This document shows positions 35,800 through 44,460 of a stretch of 64,000 bases of DNA, piece by piece; within the stretch, counting starts at the first letter, position 1; each line of letters opens with the position of its first letter. The notes under the pieces were generated by a model, which had not been told where the DNA came from, searched no databases, and saw nothing but the letters and a program-made list of their open reading frames with translations. Made by a program: the position numbers and the translations under genes. This stretch comes from Rhizobium sullae (GTDB lineage: Bacteria; Pseudomonadota; Alphaproteobacteria; Rhizobiales; Rhizobiaceae), in contig NZ_CP104143.1 of NCBI RefSeq assembly GCF_025200715.1, forward strand, positions 3,940,501-4,004,500, read 5' to 3'.

Positions 35800-36390
35800 A
35801 TGCGTATCCTCCTGGTGCTTGCTCATCCGCTCGAAGAGAGTTTTGCCGCCTCTGTTGCAAAGACTGCGGGTGAAGCTCTGGCAGAAGCCGGTCATGCGGT
35901 TGATGTGCTCGATCTCTATGCCGAGGATTTCGATCCTCGCCTCACGAAGGCCGAGCGTGGCGGCTACTTCGATATCCCCTATGATGCCTCCAGCGTCTCA
36001 ACGATCGTGGAGCGGCTGAAGGCGGCCGATGGATTGATCCTTGTCTTTCCGCAGTGGTGGTTCAACTTTCCGGCGATCCTCAAGGGCTTCTTCGATCGGG
36101 TCTTCGCGCCCGGTGTTGCCTTCTCGCACGATGCGGCCGGCGGGCGGATTGTTCCGCAGCTGACAAATATTAGGCTGCTTTGGGCTTTGACGACGACGGG
36201 CTCGCCGTGGTGGCTGGTTCATCTCTATATGGGCAATCCGGTGCGCCGGCTGCTGAAGCGCGGCATCGCGAACGTCTGCTCCAAGCGCCTCAATTTTCGC
36301 ATGCTCAGCCTGCATGATATGGATCGCGCGACGGCCGCCAAACGCCAAGGTCATCTTGATCGCGTGCGCAAGGCGCTGAGCGCGATCTGA
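35800..36390 (+). CDS. Flavodoxin-like NAD(P)H quinone oxidoreductase
   Basis: The 196-residue protein has a flavodoxin-like fold opening MRILLVLAHPLEESFAAS, with the later LILVFPQWWFNFPAILKGFFDRVF block typical of NQO/MdaB-type enzymes (FMN/FAD loop and dimer contact). These reduce quinones by two electrons with NAD(P)H and protect from oxidative stress. The start at 35800 is 13 bp after xseA. The MarR-type gene converges and starts where this one stops; MarR proteins often control such reductases, but its operator lies on the far side, at the permease. Confidence 0.85.
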   Translation: MRILLVLAHPLEESFAASVAKTAGEALAEAGHAVDVLDLYAEDFDPRLTKAERGGYFDIPYDASSVSTIVERLKAADGLILVFPQWWFNFPAILKGFFDRVFAPGVAFSHDAAGGRIVPQLTNIRLLWALTTTGSPWWLVHLYMGNPVRRLLKRGIANVCSKRLNFRMLSLHDMDRATAAKRQGHLDRVRKALSAI

Positions 36391-36873
36391 CTATTCGAAT
36401 TTCGCGAGAAATTTGCGCAGCAGCGCGTCGAGCGCTGCCTTGTCTTCATCGCTGAGGTTTTCGACGAGCCGCTGCTGATTGGCGACATGCGCACCGACCG
36501 CGGTCTCGACGGCTGCAAACCCTTTCTCCGTCAATGCAATCAGCACGCTTCGCCGATCGTCGGGATTGAGGACGCGCTCGACAAAACCTGCTTTCTCGAG
36601 CTGGTCGATGCGGTTGGTCATCGTACCGGAGCTCACCATCGTCATCGCCAGAAGATCGCCTGGTGAGAGGCGATAGGGCGCTCCCGAACGCCGAAGCGTT
36701 GCGAGCACGTCGAAGGCGGACGACGAGAGCCCGTGCTGCAGCAGCACTTGTTCAACCTCGCGTCCGAGATGCGTCATCAGCCGCTTGAGGCGCCCCAGGA
36801 TGCCCATCGCTTCGACGTCGAGGTCTGGCCGCTCACGTTGCCATTGGGACAGGATTTTATCGACGCGGTCCAT
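36391..36873 (-). CDS. MarR-family transcriptional regulator
   Basis: The 160-residue protein has the MarR winged helix: SAFDVLATLRRSGAPYRLSPGDLLAMTMVSSGTMTNRIDQLEKAGFVERVLNPDDRRSVLIALTEKG (recognition helix SSGTMTNRIDQLE, wing PDDRRSVLI). ATG 36873 follows GAGGAAG and gives MDRVDKILSQW; the upstream ATG at 36909 has no site. It is divergent from an EamA permease, and a perfect palindrome lies between them, so it likely represses itself and the permease until a ligand binds. Confidence 0.9.
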   Translation of the reverse strand: MDRVDKILSQWQRERPDLDVEAMGILGRLKRLMTHLGREVEQVLLQHGLSSSAFDVLATLRRSGAPYRLSPGDLLAMTMVSSGTMTNRIDQLEKAGFVERVLNPDDRRSVLIALTEKGFAAVETAVGAHVANQQRLVENLSDEDKAALDALLRKFLAKFE

Positions 36874-36913
36874 CGCTTCCTCAACTTCGATAAACAAGCG
36901 ATAGCACAAGATG

Positions 36914-36927
36914 TCTTGACGTCAAGA
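36914..36927. promoter_or_regulatory. Palindromic operator between MarR gene and permease
   Basis: TCTTGACGTCAAGA is a perfect 14-bp palindrome. It covers a TTGACG -35 element (36917-36922) that, with TATGTT near 36939-36944, would drive the permease. A second related half site, ATCTTGATGT, lies at about 36951-36960. This is the usual arrangement for MarR control of a divergent efflux gene. Confidence 0.7.
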
Positions 36928-36973
36928 TAAATACCACTATGTTGAATATTATCTTGATGTAGAGATTCTTGAT

Positions 36974-37885
36974 ATGAAGAAAAATAGCACTTATGCGGCC
37001 GATGTCCTGACGACGGCCATTGCTCCAGCCATCTGGGGCAGCACCTATTTCGTAACGACCGCGTTCCTGCCTGCCGGCTATCCACTGACTGTTGCAATGC
37101 TGCGCGCCTTGCCTGCGGGTCTCTTGCTTCTTGTCACCGTCCGCCGCTTGCCGTGCGGCATCTGGTGGAGCAGGGTCTTCATCCTCGGCGCGCTGAACTT
37201 CTCGTTCTTCTGGGCAATGCTTTTCGTCTCCGCTTACCGGCTTCCGGGCGGCGTTGCGGCAACGGTCGGAGCCGTCCAGCCGCTGATCGTCATCGCGCTA
37301 TCGCGCGTCTTTCTTGGCAAGCCGATCAAGCTTTTTGCCGTCCTTGCAGGTTTGGCCGGAATGGCTGGGGTTGCACTGCTGGTGTTAACACCCAAGGCTG
37401 CGCTTGATCCGATTGGTGTTGCCGCGGGTCTCGCAGGCGCCGTCTCGATGGCTTTCGGCACGGTGCTGACGCGCCGTTGGGCGCCGCCGGTCTCGAACCT
37501 CACATTCACGGCATGGCAATTGACCGCCGGCGGGCTTTTGCTCGTGCCGGTCGCGCTGATGTTCGAACCGGCTCTTCCGGTGCCGACGGCGGCAAATGTG
37601 CTTGGCATGGCCTATCTGGGATTGATCGGCGCCGCCTTCACTTACGTCGTGTGGTTCCGTGGCCTGTCGAAGATCGAGCCGTCGGCGGCCGCGTCGCTCG
37701 GCTTCCTAAGCCCGCTCGTCGCGACGCTTCTCGGCTGGCTGGCGCTCGGCCAAAGCTTGACGCCCGCGCAGCTCTTCGGATTCGCGCTTGTGCTGGCGAG
37801 CGTTTGGGTCAGCCAGAGGGCGATGGCGCCCGTCAGGCCCATTCTCCCTGCCGCATTACCGGAACCCGCGAGCCGTCCGGCTTGA
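36974..37885 (+). CDS. EamA-domain permease, likely MarR-controlled efflux
   Basis: The 303-residue protein has ten membrane helices in two EamA repeats. The first repeat opens IAPAIWGSTYFVTTAFLPAGYP, typical of YedA/RhaT-like exporters; the second has GLIGAAFTYVVWFRGLSKIEPSAAASLGFLSPL (quoted in part). It is divergent from the MarR gene and preceded by the palindromic operator. Its last 53 bp overlap the 3' end of the convergent M29 aminopeptidase gene. Confidence 0.88.
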   Translation: MKKNSTYAADVLTTAIAPAIWGSTYFVTTAFLPAGYPLTVAMLRALPAGLLLLVTVRRLPCGIWWSRVFILGALNFSFFWAMLFVSAYRLPGGVAATVGAVQPLIVIALSRVFLGKPIKLFAVLAGLAGMAGVALLVLTPKAALDPIGVAAGLAGAVSMAFGTVLTRRWAPPVSNLTFTAWQLTAGGLLLVPVALMFEPALPVPTAANVLGMAYLGLIGAAFTYVVWFRGLSKIEPSAAASLGFLSPLVATLLGWLALGQSLTPAQLFGFALVLASVWVSQRAMAPVRPILPAALPEPASRPA

Positions 37886-39086
37886 CCCCGTCGATATCCA
37901 CCTCGTCCGAGCCGATCATCCAATCGATATGGATAAGGCTGGAATTGCCGCCCTGGGCCTTGATCTGATCCTGGCTGAGCTGCGCGCCACCCAGGAAGCA
38001 CTTCGAGTAGCACTGGCCGAGCGCGATATGGCACGAGGCGTTTTCGTCAAAAAGCGTATTGTAGAACAGGATGCCGCTCGCCGAGATCGGCGACGAATGC
38101 GGTACGAGCGCCACTTCGCCGAGACGCCGCGCGCCTTCGTCGGTATCGAGCACCTTGTTCAATACCTCCGCGCCGCGCGAGGCCTTGGCCTCGACAATCC
38201 GGCCCTCTTCGAAATGAACCTGGATCTTGTCGATCAGCGTGCCTTGATGCGAGAGCGGTTTGGTGCTTGAGACATGGCCCTCGACGCGCAGCGCGTGCGG
38301 TGTCGTGAAGACCTCTTCGGTTGGGATATTCGGGTTGCACGTGACGCCGTTCTTGGCGGCGGAGGCACCGCCATGCCACTCGTGACCGTCGGCAAGGCCA
38401 ACGGTCAGGTCGGTACCCGGTCCCTTGAAATGCAGCGCGGCGAAGCGCTGGCCGTTCAGCCAGGATGAGCGTGCGGCAAGGTTCGCGTTGTGCTCCCTCC
38501 ACGCTGAGACCGGATCGTCGAGATCGACGCGCGAGGCGGCAAAGATTGCCTTTGACAGTTTCGCGACCGCAATCGGCTCCGGATCGTCCGGAAATACGAC
38601 CTTCGCCCAAGATGGGTTCGGATAGGCAACGATGTTCCAGTTGATGTCGAAGTTCGAGATCTTTTCGAGCGCCGGCTTATAGGCGGTGGAATTCGCCCGG
38701 TTCGCGCGGCCGACCTTGTTCGGATCCTGTTCGGAAAGCAGCATTGGATTGTCGCCGGCAATTGCGAGGCGCGCCGCGCCATTTTGATAGGCCTTTGCCA
38801 TACCTTCGTAGAGCCAGCCGGAGGCACGGTCGAAGCCTTCGTCGCTGCCGTATTGATAGCGGGCAAGCGTCGTCTCTTCGTCGGAATAGAACGTCGTGAC
38901 GAGACCAGCACCCGCCATATAGGCATGCTTGGTGATCAGGCGAACCAGCGGCATCGCGACAACTGGAGCAGTAATCACCAGATCCTGCTCCCTCTGAAGT
39001 TGCAAGCCGACATTGACAGCGACCTCCGCGAGTTTCTCCAGCTTGATCGGATCGACGGAATTCTGACTCTGGGGCATGAACGTCAT
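37833..39086 (-). CDS. M29-family (AmpS/AmpT) aminopeptidase
   Basis: The 417-residue protein matches the thermophilic aminopeptidase family M29: KLEKLAEVAVNVGLQLQREQDL at the start and NPNIPTEEVFTTPH, which holds a metal-binding Glu. Other expected ligands fall in VALVPHSSPIS, DENASCHIALG (His) and HIDWMIGSDEVDIDG (His and Asp). It is a dimetal cytosolic enzyme that removes N-terminal residues. Length is normal (about 410). It overlaps the convergent permease by 53 bp, more than usual; both reading frames are intact. Confidence 0.92.
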   Translation of the reverse strand: MTFMPQSQNSVDPIKLEKLAEVAVNVGLQLQREQDLVITAPVVAMPLVRLITKHAYMAGAGLVTTFYSDEETTLARYQYGSDEGFDRASGWLYEGMAKAYQNGAARLAIAGDNPMLLSEQDPNKVGRANRANSTAYKPALEKISNFDINWNIVAYPNPSWAKVVFPDDPEPIAVAKLSKAIFAASRVDLDDPVSAWREHNANLAARSSWLNGQRFAALHFKGPGTDLTVGLADGHEWHGGASAAKNGVTCNPNIPTEEVFTTPHALRVEGHVSSTKPLSHQGTLIDKIQVHFEEGRIVEAKASRGAEVLNKVLDTDEGARRLGEVALVPHSSPISASGILFYNTLFDENASCHIALGQCYSKCFLGGAQLSQDQIKAQGGNSSLIHIDWMIGSDEVDIDGVKPDGSRVPVMRQGEWA

Positions 39087-39411
39087 GGCCGGCTACCTCC
39101 TGAAATCGACTCTCTGAAGATGCCAGACTTAGACCCCTTTACAGCGAAAATGAAGCTCGGGCGGCCGATTTTGCGAACGAAGGCCACGGGATTCCATGAG
39201 GTTTCGCCACAATGTTTTCTGCGGATGCTTGGATTTCTGTGAGCATCCATGCCGGAAAATGGCAATTGCCGCGCTGCCGTGTCTCGCACCCCTTGCATTC
39301 GCCGGTAAAGTTCTGCCATTTTGCCTGTCCACTCCTCCGGCCCGGAGCCGGACAGCATCTTTCGGCGCGTCTTGCGTGCCGGGCAGTAACGGTCGAAAGC
39401 GGTAGCATCCC
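39087..39411. other. Intergenic region upstream of dnaN
   Basis: The 325 bp hold promoters for the divergent M29 gene and dnaN. The only structure noted is a 7-bp stem GGATGCT/AGCATCC near 39223-39248. No DnaA box (TTATCCACA) is seen, and dnaA is not adjacent, so this is not an origin. Confidence 0.5.
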
Positions 39412-40530
39412 ATGCGTATAACTATTGAGCGGTCAAACCTTTTGAAGTCGCTGAACCACGTTCACCGCGTGGTCGAACGTCGCAACACGATTCCGATCCT
39501 GTCCAATATCCTGCTGCGCGCAGATGGCCAGAACCTTGACATGAAGGCGACGGATCTCGACCTCGAAGTGACTGAAGCCACGCCCGCCAATGTCGAGCAG
39601 GGCGGCGCCACGACGGTTCCGGCGCATCTTCTTTACGACATCGTGCGCAAACTGCCAGACGGTTCGGAAGTTCTATTGGCGACATCGACGGATGGCGGCT
39701 CCATGGCTGTCCAGTCCGGCCGCTCGAAATTCTCGCTGCAGTGCCTGCCGGAATCCGATTTCCCGGACCTCACCGCCGGCACCTTCACGCATTCCTTCAA
39801 GCTGAAGGCGGCCGATCTCAAGATGCTGATCGACCGCACGCAGTTTGCGATCTCGACCGAAGAAACGCGCTACTATCTGAACGGCATCTTCTTGCACACG
39901 ATCGAAAGCGACGGGGATCTTAAGTTGCGCGCCGTAGCGACGGATGGCCACCGCCTTGCACGCGCCGACGTGAAGGCGCCTTCCGGCTCCGAAGGCATGC
40001 CGGGCATCATCATTCCGCGCAAGACGGTCGGCGAACTGCAGAAACTCATCGACAATCCCGATGCGGTGGTCACGGTCGAAGTCTCGGATGCCAAAATCCG
40101 CCTCAGCATCGGCTCGATCGTCATGACCTCCAAGCTCATCGACGGAACCTTCCCGGATTACCAGCGTGTGATCCCCACCGGCAACGACAAGGAAATGCGC
40201 GTCGATTGCTCGACGTTCGCCCAGGCTGTCGATCGCGTGTCGACGATTTCTTCCGAGCGCGGCCGCGCCGTGAAGCTCGCACTTTCCGACGGCCAGCTTT
40301 TGCTCACCGTCAACAATCCGGATTCCGGCAGCGCGACAGAGGAAGTCGCCGTCGGTTACGATACGGATGCCATGGAAATCGGCTTCAATGCCAAATATCT
40401 GCTCGACATCACGGCGCAGCTTTCCGGCGATCAGGCGATTTTCCTGCTGGCCGATGCGGGCTCGCCGACGCTTATTCGCGATACCGCTGGCGACGATGCA
40501 CTTTACGTTCTGATGCCGATGCGCGTGTAA
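39412..40530 (+). CDS. dnaN: DNA polymerase III beta subunit (sliding clamp)
   Basis: The ring-shaped clamp tethers polymerase III to DNA. The 372-residue protein shows three clamp domains; it opens MRITIERSNLLKSLNHVHRVVERRNTIPIL and ends with the conserved DDALYVLMPMRV tail. The ATDGHRLA segment near 180-187 is the usual second-domain signature. In this organism it stands apart from dnaA and recF, as is usual for Rhizobiaceae. pmtA follows in the same direction after 116 bp. Confidence 0.97.
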   Translation: MRITIERSNLLKSLNHVHRVVERRNTIPILSNILLRADGQNLDMKATDLDLEVTEATPANVEQGGATTVPAHLLYDIVRKLPDGSEVLLATSTDGGSMAVQSGRSKFSLQCLPESDFPDLTAGTFTHSFKLKAADLKMLIDRTQFAISTEETRYYLNGIFLHTIESDGDLKLRAVATDGHRLARADVKAPSGSEGMPGIIIPRKTVGELQKLIDNPDAVVTVEVSDAKIRLSIGSIVMTSKLIDGTFPDYQRVIPTGNDKEMRVDCSTFAQAVDRVSTISSERGRAVKLALSDGQLLLTVNNPDSGSATEEVAVGYDTDAMEIGFNAKYLLDITAQLSGDQAIFLLADAGSPTLIRDTAGDDALYVLMPMRV

Positions 40531-40646
40531 ACGCGCGTAGCATTTGCCGTGCAAAGTTTGCCGATTGCGACGTTTGGTCTTGTTTTTGCGCCAGAGGATT
40601 GCAAATAGAGAGCTGGCGGTTTGGTGCATTATTCGTGGAGGACGGC

Positions 40647-41240
40647 ATGGCGTTGCGGCTGAAAGAACGGCTCGGCAAGAAGTTCGATGAGGAGATCCGC
40701 TTCTTCAAGGGCATGATGCAGGGGCCGAAGACTGTCGGCTCCATCGTCCCGACCTCCTCCATCACCGCCCGCAAGATGGCGAGCGTCATCAACCTGAATT
40801 CGGGGCTTCCGGTTCTTGAACTCGGCCCCGGTACGGGCGCCATTACCAAGGCGATCCTCGGGCGCGGCGTGAAGCCGGAGAGCCTTGTCGCCATCGAATA
40901 TTCGACGGACTTTTACGAGCATCTCGTGCGCCTCTACCCCGGCGTCCACTTCATCAATGGCGACGCCTTCGACCTCGACAAGACGCTCGGCAACCTCAAG
41001 GATCAGACATTCGATTCCGTCGTTTCGGCTGTCCCGCTCCTGAACTTTCCGATGCAGGCGCGCTCTGCGCTTCTCGAAAGCTTGCTCGACCGTATTCCGG
41101 CCGGTCGGCCGGTCGTGCAGATTTCTTATGGCCCCGTCTCGCCGATCATCGCGCGGCCGGAGCGTTACCACATCCAGCATTTCGATTTTATCGTCCGCAA
41201 CATCCCGCCGGCCCAGCTCTGGATCTACAGACGCGGCTGA
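40647..41240 (+). CDS. pmtA: Phospholipid N-methyltransferase (phosphatidylcholine synthesis)
   Basis: PmtA methylates phosphatidylethanolamine three times with SAM to give phosphatidylcholine at the inner membrane. The 197-residue protein starts MALRLKERLGKKFDEEIRFF, then GPKTVGSIVPTSSITARKMA, and has SAM motif I VLELGPGTGAITKAIL, all typical of the rhizobial PmtA type. The product IVRNIPPAQLWIYRR end is also conserved. ATG 40647 follows GTGGAGGAC. The phosphatase-like gene begins 1 bp after its stop. Confidence 0.88.
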   Translation: MALRLKERLGKKFDEEIRFFKGMMQGPKTVGSIVPTSSITARKMASVINLNSGLPVLELGPGTGAITKAILGRGVKPESLVAIEYSTDFYEHLVRLYPGVHFINGDAFDLDKTLGNLKDQTFDSVVSAVPLLNFPMQARSALLESLLDRIPAGRPVVQISYGPVSPIIARPERYHIQHFDFIVRNIPPAQLWIYRRG

Positions 41241-41241
41241 A

Positions 41242-41829
41242 ATGTACGGGCTGTATATCACCCACCCACAAGTGAAAATCGATCCGAACGTCCCGGTGCC
41301 CAGATGGGGTTTATCGGAGATCGGCGAGGCGCGCGCCCACAAGGCGGCTGAAAGCGCTTGGGCGAGGCAACTGCGCCGTATTGTTTCGAGCGATGAGACG
41401 AAGGCGATCGAAACCGCGGAAATCTTCGCTACTGCGGCGGGCGTGGCCATCGAAATCCGGGACGGCATGCACGAAAACGACCGTTCCGCGACCGGCTTCT
41501 TGCCGCCTCCGGAATTCGAAAAAGCGGCCGACTGGTTCTTCGCCCATCCGCAGAACAGTTTCAGGGGCTGGGAGCGTGCCGCCGATGCGCAGCACCGCAT
41601 CGTTTCGGCCTTTGAAACCATTCTCATCGATCACGATCCACGCGAGCCGATCGCCTTTGTCGGGCATGGTGGCGTCGGCACGCTGCTGAAATGCCATCTT
41701 GAGAGCCGCGCCATCGCGCGCGATCGCGATCAGCCGCCCGGCGGCGGCAACCTCTATTGTTTCAGCCTTGCGGACCGGCGCTTATCATGCGACTGGACGC
41801 CCATGGAAAACTGGCAGGGATGGATGTGA
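41242..41829 (+). CDS. Histidine phosphatase superfamily protein with altered first motif
   Basis: The 195-residue protein has the overall histidine phosphatase (phosphoglycerate mutase-like) layout: an N-terminal strand, [15 protein letters not shown], which is the usual 'S-x-x-x-R-x-x-x-T-A' region, and the C-terminal second catalytic His in [11 protein letters not shown]. The N-terminal RHG motif is replaced: the strand reads [14 protein letters not shown], keeping the His but not the Arg and Gly. Activity may be altered. It sits 1 bp after pmtA and overlaps nothing, with pyrF starting 1 bp after it, so the three are likely co-transcribed. Confidence 0.78.
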   Translation: MYGLYITHPQVKIDPNVPVPRWGLSEIGEARAHKAAESAWARQLRRIVSSDETKAIETAEIFATAAGVAIEIRDGMHENDRSATGFLPPPEFEKAADWFFAHPQNSFRGWERAADAQHRIVSAFETILIDHDPREPIAFVGHGGVGTLLKCHLESRAIARDRDQPPGGGNLYCFSLADRRLSCDWTPMENWQGWM

Positions 41830-41830
41830 G

Positions 41831-42523
41831 ATGAACGCACGCGAGCGGCTGATCGTCGGGCTGGATGTTCCGACACTTGGCGAGGCGGAAAAGATCGTTT
41901 CGACGCTCGGCGACGACATTCTCTTCTACAAGATCGGCTATCAGCTCGTCTTTGCCGGCGGCCTGGAATTCGCGTGCGATCTTGCGCAGGACGGCAAGAA
42001 GATCTTCCTGGACATGAAGTTGCTCGATATCGACAACACGGTCGCTTCCGGCGTCGAGAATATCGTGAAAATGGGCATGTCGATGCTGACGCTGCATGCC
42101 TATCCCAAGGCGATGAAGGCTGCTGTGGAGGCTGCAAACGGCTCGGACCTGTGCCTGCTTGGCGTGACCGTTCTCACCTCCATGGACGAGCAGGATCTGA
42201 TCGCTGCGGGTTACGAATACGACCCGCATACGCTGGTGCTGCGCCGCGCCGAACAGGCGCTGCTCGCCGGGATGGGCGGCGTCGTCTGCTCCGCCGAAGA
42301 ATCCGCCGCCGTTCGGAAAATCGTCGGACCCGACATGGCGATCGTCACCCCCGGCATCCGCCCGGCAGGCAGCGAAAAGGGCGATCAGAAGCGGGTGATG
42401 ACCCCGGCCGATGCGCTGAAGGCTGGCTCGAGCCACCTCGTCGTCGCACGGCCGATCGTCAAGGCGCCCGATCCGAAGGAGGCGGCGCGTGGCATTCTTG
42501 CCGAAATGGAAACCGCTCTCTGA
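41831..42523 (+). CDS. pyrF: Orotidine 5'-phosphate decarboxylase
   Basis: PyrF makes UMP from OMP, the last step of de novo pyrimidine synthesis. The 230-residue TIM barrel has the catalytic set in [15 protein letters not shown] (the D-x-K-x-x-D-I-x-x-T motif: Asp, Lys, Asp, with Thr), the ligand Lys in LFYKIGYQL, and the phosphate-binding [12 protein letters not shown] at the end. The start at 41831 is 1 bp after the previous stop; the TGAGATG junction suggests translational coupling. Confidence 0.97.
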   Translation: MNARERLIVGLDVPTLGEAEKIVSTLGDDILFYKIGYQLVFAGGLEFACDLAQDGKKIFLDMKLLDIDNTVASGVENIVKMGMSMLTLHAYPKAMKAAVEAANGSDLCLLGVTVLTSMDEQDLIAAGYEYDPHTLVLRRAEQALLAGMGGVVCSAEESAAVRKIVGPDMAIVTPGIRPAGSEKGDQKRVMTPADALKAGSSHLVVARPIVKAPDPKEAARGILAEMETAL

Positions 42524-42590
42524 CGCCTGACGAAGGATATGGGTCGCGTTGCCCGCCCCGCAATTTTCGACCGTCAACAGGAGGAAGACC

Positions 42591-42878
42591 ATGGCAAAGG
42601 GATACTGGATCGCGCGCGTCGATGTCCGCGATTCCGAGCGCTACAAGGATTATGTCGCGGCAGCCAAGCCGGCCTTTGAGAAATACGGTGCAAACTTCCT
42701 CGCCCGCGGCGGCGCAATCACCGAACTCGAAGGCAAGTCGCGCGCCCGAAACGTCGTCATCGAATTTCCTTCGATGAAACACGCGGTCGAGTGCTATAAT
42801 TCACCGGAATACCAGATCGCCGCCAAGATCCGCCAGGAAGCCGCCGACGCGGAAATGGTTGTCGTGGAAGGCGTCTGA
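42591..42878 (+). CDS. DUF1330 family protein
   Basis: The 95-residue protein matches DUF1330, a dimeric alpha/beta (ferredoxin-like) barrel: GYWIARVDVRDSERYKDYVAAAKPAFEKYGANFLARGG (quoted in part) and VVIEFPSMKHAVECYNSPEYQ. Function of the family is not known. AGGAGGAAG right before ATG 42591 is a strong ribosome-binding site. It lies 67 bp after pyrF on the same strand. Confidence 0.88.
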   Translation: MAKGYWIARVDVRDSERYKDYVAAAKPAFEKYGANFLARGGAITELEGKSRARNVVIEFPSMKHAVECYNSPEYQIAAKIRQEAADAEMVVVEGV

Positions 42879-42991
42879 GCACTCTTCGCATCCGCAAAAC
42901 TCGAGCGCGATGGGATCTTTCCGTCGCGCCGGGTTTCGGTTAATACGAGTGCCGACCAACGCATCCATCCGAGCCTTTCGAGGAACCTGCC

Positions 42992-43972
42992 ATGACCCTT
43001 GCCAACCTGCCGCCGCTCGTGACTGTGTTCGGAGGTTCCGGCTTTATCGGCAGGCATATCGTGGGTGCGCTGGCAAAGCGCGGCTATCGAATTCGCGTCG
43101 CAGTGCGTCGCCCGGATCTTGCAGGTTTCCTGCAGCCACTTGGCAATGTCGGCCAGATTTCGTTCGTTCAGGCTAACCTTCGCTATCGCAACTCGGTCGA
43201 TCGAGCCGTCGAGGGTGCGGACTTCGTCATCAACTGTGTCGGCGTGCTCTTCGAGACCGGCCGCAACACCTTCGATGCGGTCCAGGAGTTCGGTGCGCGT
43301 GCTGTCGCTGAAGCCGCCCGTGCCTCCGGCGCGAAGCTCATCCATATTTCGGCAATCGGCGCCGACGCGAATTCGGATTCCAGCTATGCCCGCACCAAGG
43401 GGCGCGCGGAGGCGGCAATTTTTTCGATCAAGAAGGACGCTGTGATCTTCCGCCCGTCGATCGTTTTCGGGCCGGAAGACGGCTTCTTCAACAAATTTGC
43501 GGAGATGGCCCGTCTTTCGCCGGTTCTGCCGCTCATCGGCGGTGGCAAGACGAAGCTGCAGCCGGTCTACGTGGAAGACGTGGCAGAAGCCGTAGCACGT
43601 GCCATCGAGGGTAAGGCTGCGGGCGGGGCGATCTATGAACTCGGTGGTCCGGAAGTGCTGACCTTCCGCGAATGTCTTCAGGTCATGCTGAAGATTACCG
43701 CCCGCAAGAACCGGCTGGTTTCCATTCCCTTCAGCATCGCCTCGCTAATCGGCAGCGTCGCGTCGCTCGTTCCCTTCATTAAGCCCCCGATCACGGCTGA
43801 TCAGGTTCGCCTGTTGAAGCGCGACAATATCGTTTCAACGAAGGCCGAAGCGGATGGCCACACGCTGAAGGCCCTCGGAGTTACGCCGACAATGCTGACC
43901 TCCGTACTGCCGTCCTATCTGGTGCATTATCGCCCGCATGGCCAGTACACTGGTTCGGGAAAAGCAGCCTGA
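42992..43972 (+). CDS. NDUFA9-like atypical SDR (complex I-associated NAD(P)-binding protein)
   Basis: The 326-residue protein has an N-terminal Rossmann fold with VTVFGGSGFIGRHIVGALAKRG, and the atypical-SDR order of YARTKGRAEAAIF and VIFRPSIVFGPEDGFFNKFA. The same pattern occurs in NDUFA9, an accessory subunit of complex I, and in alphaproteobacterial relatives encoded away from the nuo genes. NADPH binding is likely; the catalytic role is uncertain. A terminator follows 20 bp downstream. Confidence 0.85.
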   Translation: MTLANLPPLVTVFGGSGFIGRHIVGALAKRGYRIRVAVRRPDLAGFLQPLGNVGQISFVQANLRYRNSVDRAVEGADFVINCVGVLFETGRNTFDAVQEFGARAVAEAARASGAKLIHISAIGADANSDSSYARTKGRAEAAIFSIKKDAVIFRPSIVFGPEDGFFNKFAEMARLSPVLPLIGGGKTKLQPVYVEDVAEAVARAIEGKAAGGAIYELGGPEVLTFRECLQVMLKITARKNRLVSIPFSIASLIGSVASLVPFIKPPITADQVRLLKRDNIVSTKAEADGHTLKALGVTPTMLTSVLPSYLVHYRPHGQYTGSGKAA

Positions 43973-43991
43973 GGAACGACGGCAACAGTTG

Positions 43992-44027
43992 AACACCGCT
44001 TGTGTTTATCCACGGGCGGTGTTTTTC
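43992..44027 (+). terminator. Rho-independent terminator
   Basis: AACACCGC (43992-43999) pairs with GCGGTGTT (44016-44023), followed by TTTCATTTT. It closes the NDUFA9-like gene. The remaining ~230 bp up to the small gene are AT-rich, with no other frame. Confidence 0.75.
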
Positions 44028-44255
44028 ATTTTGCGTCTTTCAGACAAATCCGGCGCAAGTTTAGCGTGTTGTCCATGGCGTCACGCCAAAAGGGCGTTGC
44101 ATAAAAGACGCATCAAAAAATTAGTGAAATTAACGCCACATTTAGCAGGAACATTTATTGCTATTTGCTACTCCACTGACTACACACCCCGCGCGTCCTG
44201 AGATGGACTCAGCGCCTTTTGCGGCGCGCTAAATCGACTTTGAAAGGCTTTATCG

Positions 44256-44408
44256 ATGGGCAAGTCAATCGCGCTTCTATTTGCGTGTGCGGCACTGGTT
44301 ATCCTCGCAGGCTCCTTCATTGCGCCCGGCTCGGTCGCAGCGGTGAAGGGCGGTTGCGCGCCGGCTTATGGCATCGATCCCTGCTCCACCGCCTCCCTCA
44401 ACCACTGA
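44256..44408 (+). CDS. 50-residue secreted or membrane-anchored small protein
   Basis: ATG 44256 follows GAAAGG (44242-44247). The product has a basic start, a hydrophobic stretch (IALLFACAALVILAGSFIA), and a short tail with two cysteines (GGCAPAYGIDPCSTASLNH). This can be a signal peptide with a tiny two-cysteine mature peptide, or a single-span membrane protein. I do not recognise a family. A GCGCC-TTTTGC-GGCGC hairpin lies in its leader near 44212-44227. Confidence 0.6.
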   Translation: MGKSIALLFACAALVILAGSFIAPGSVAAVKGGCAPAYGIDPCSTASLNH

Positions 44409-44418
44409 GGGCAAAGGC

Positions 44419-44436
44419 CGGCTCTTTCCGGAGCCG
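44419..44436. terminator. Short GC-rich hairpin between convergent genes
   Basis: CGGCTC (44419-44424) and GAGCCG (44431-44436) pair over a 6-nt loop between the small protein gene and the convergent uppP. There is no good T-run, so efficient termination is uncertain. Confidence 0.4.
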
Positions 44437-44460
44437 CCCCGGATGTCAACTCCCTGAAAA

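Noticed and set aside
39087..39411. Possible replication origin near dnaN
   Set aside because: No DnaA boxes, no AT-rich unwinding element and no dnaA/recF/gyrB neighbours.
40206..40646. Longer pmtA frame starting inside dnaN
   Set aside because: The first ~147 codons overlap dnaN in another frame; PmtA homology begins exactly at MALRLKERL (40647).
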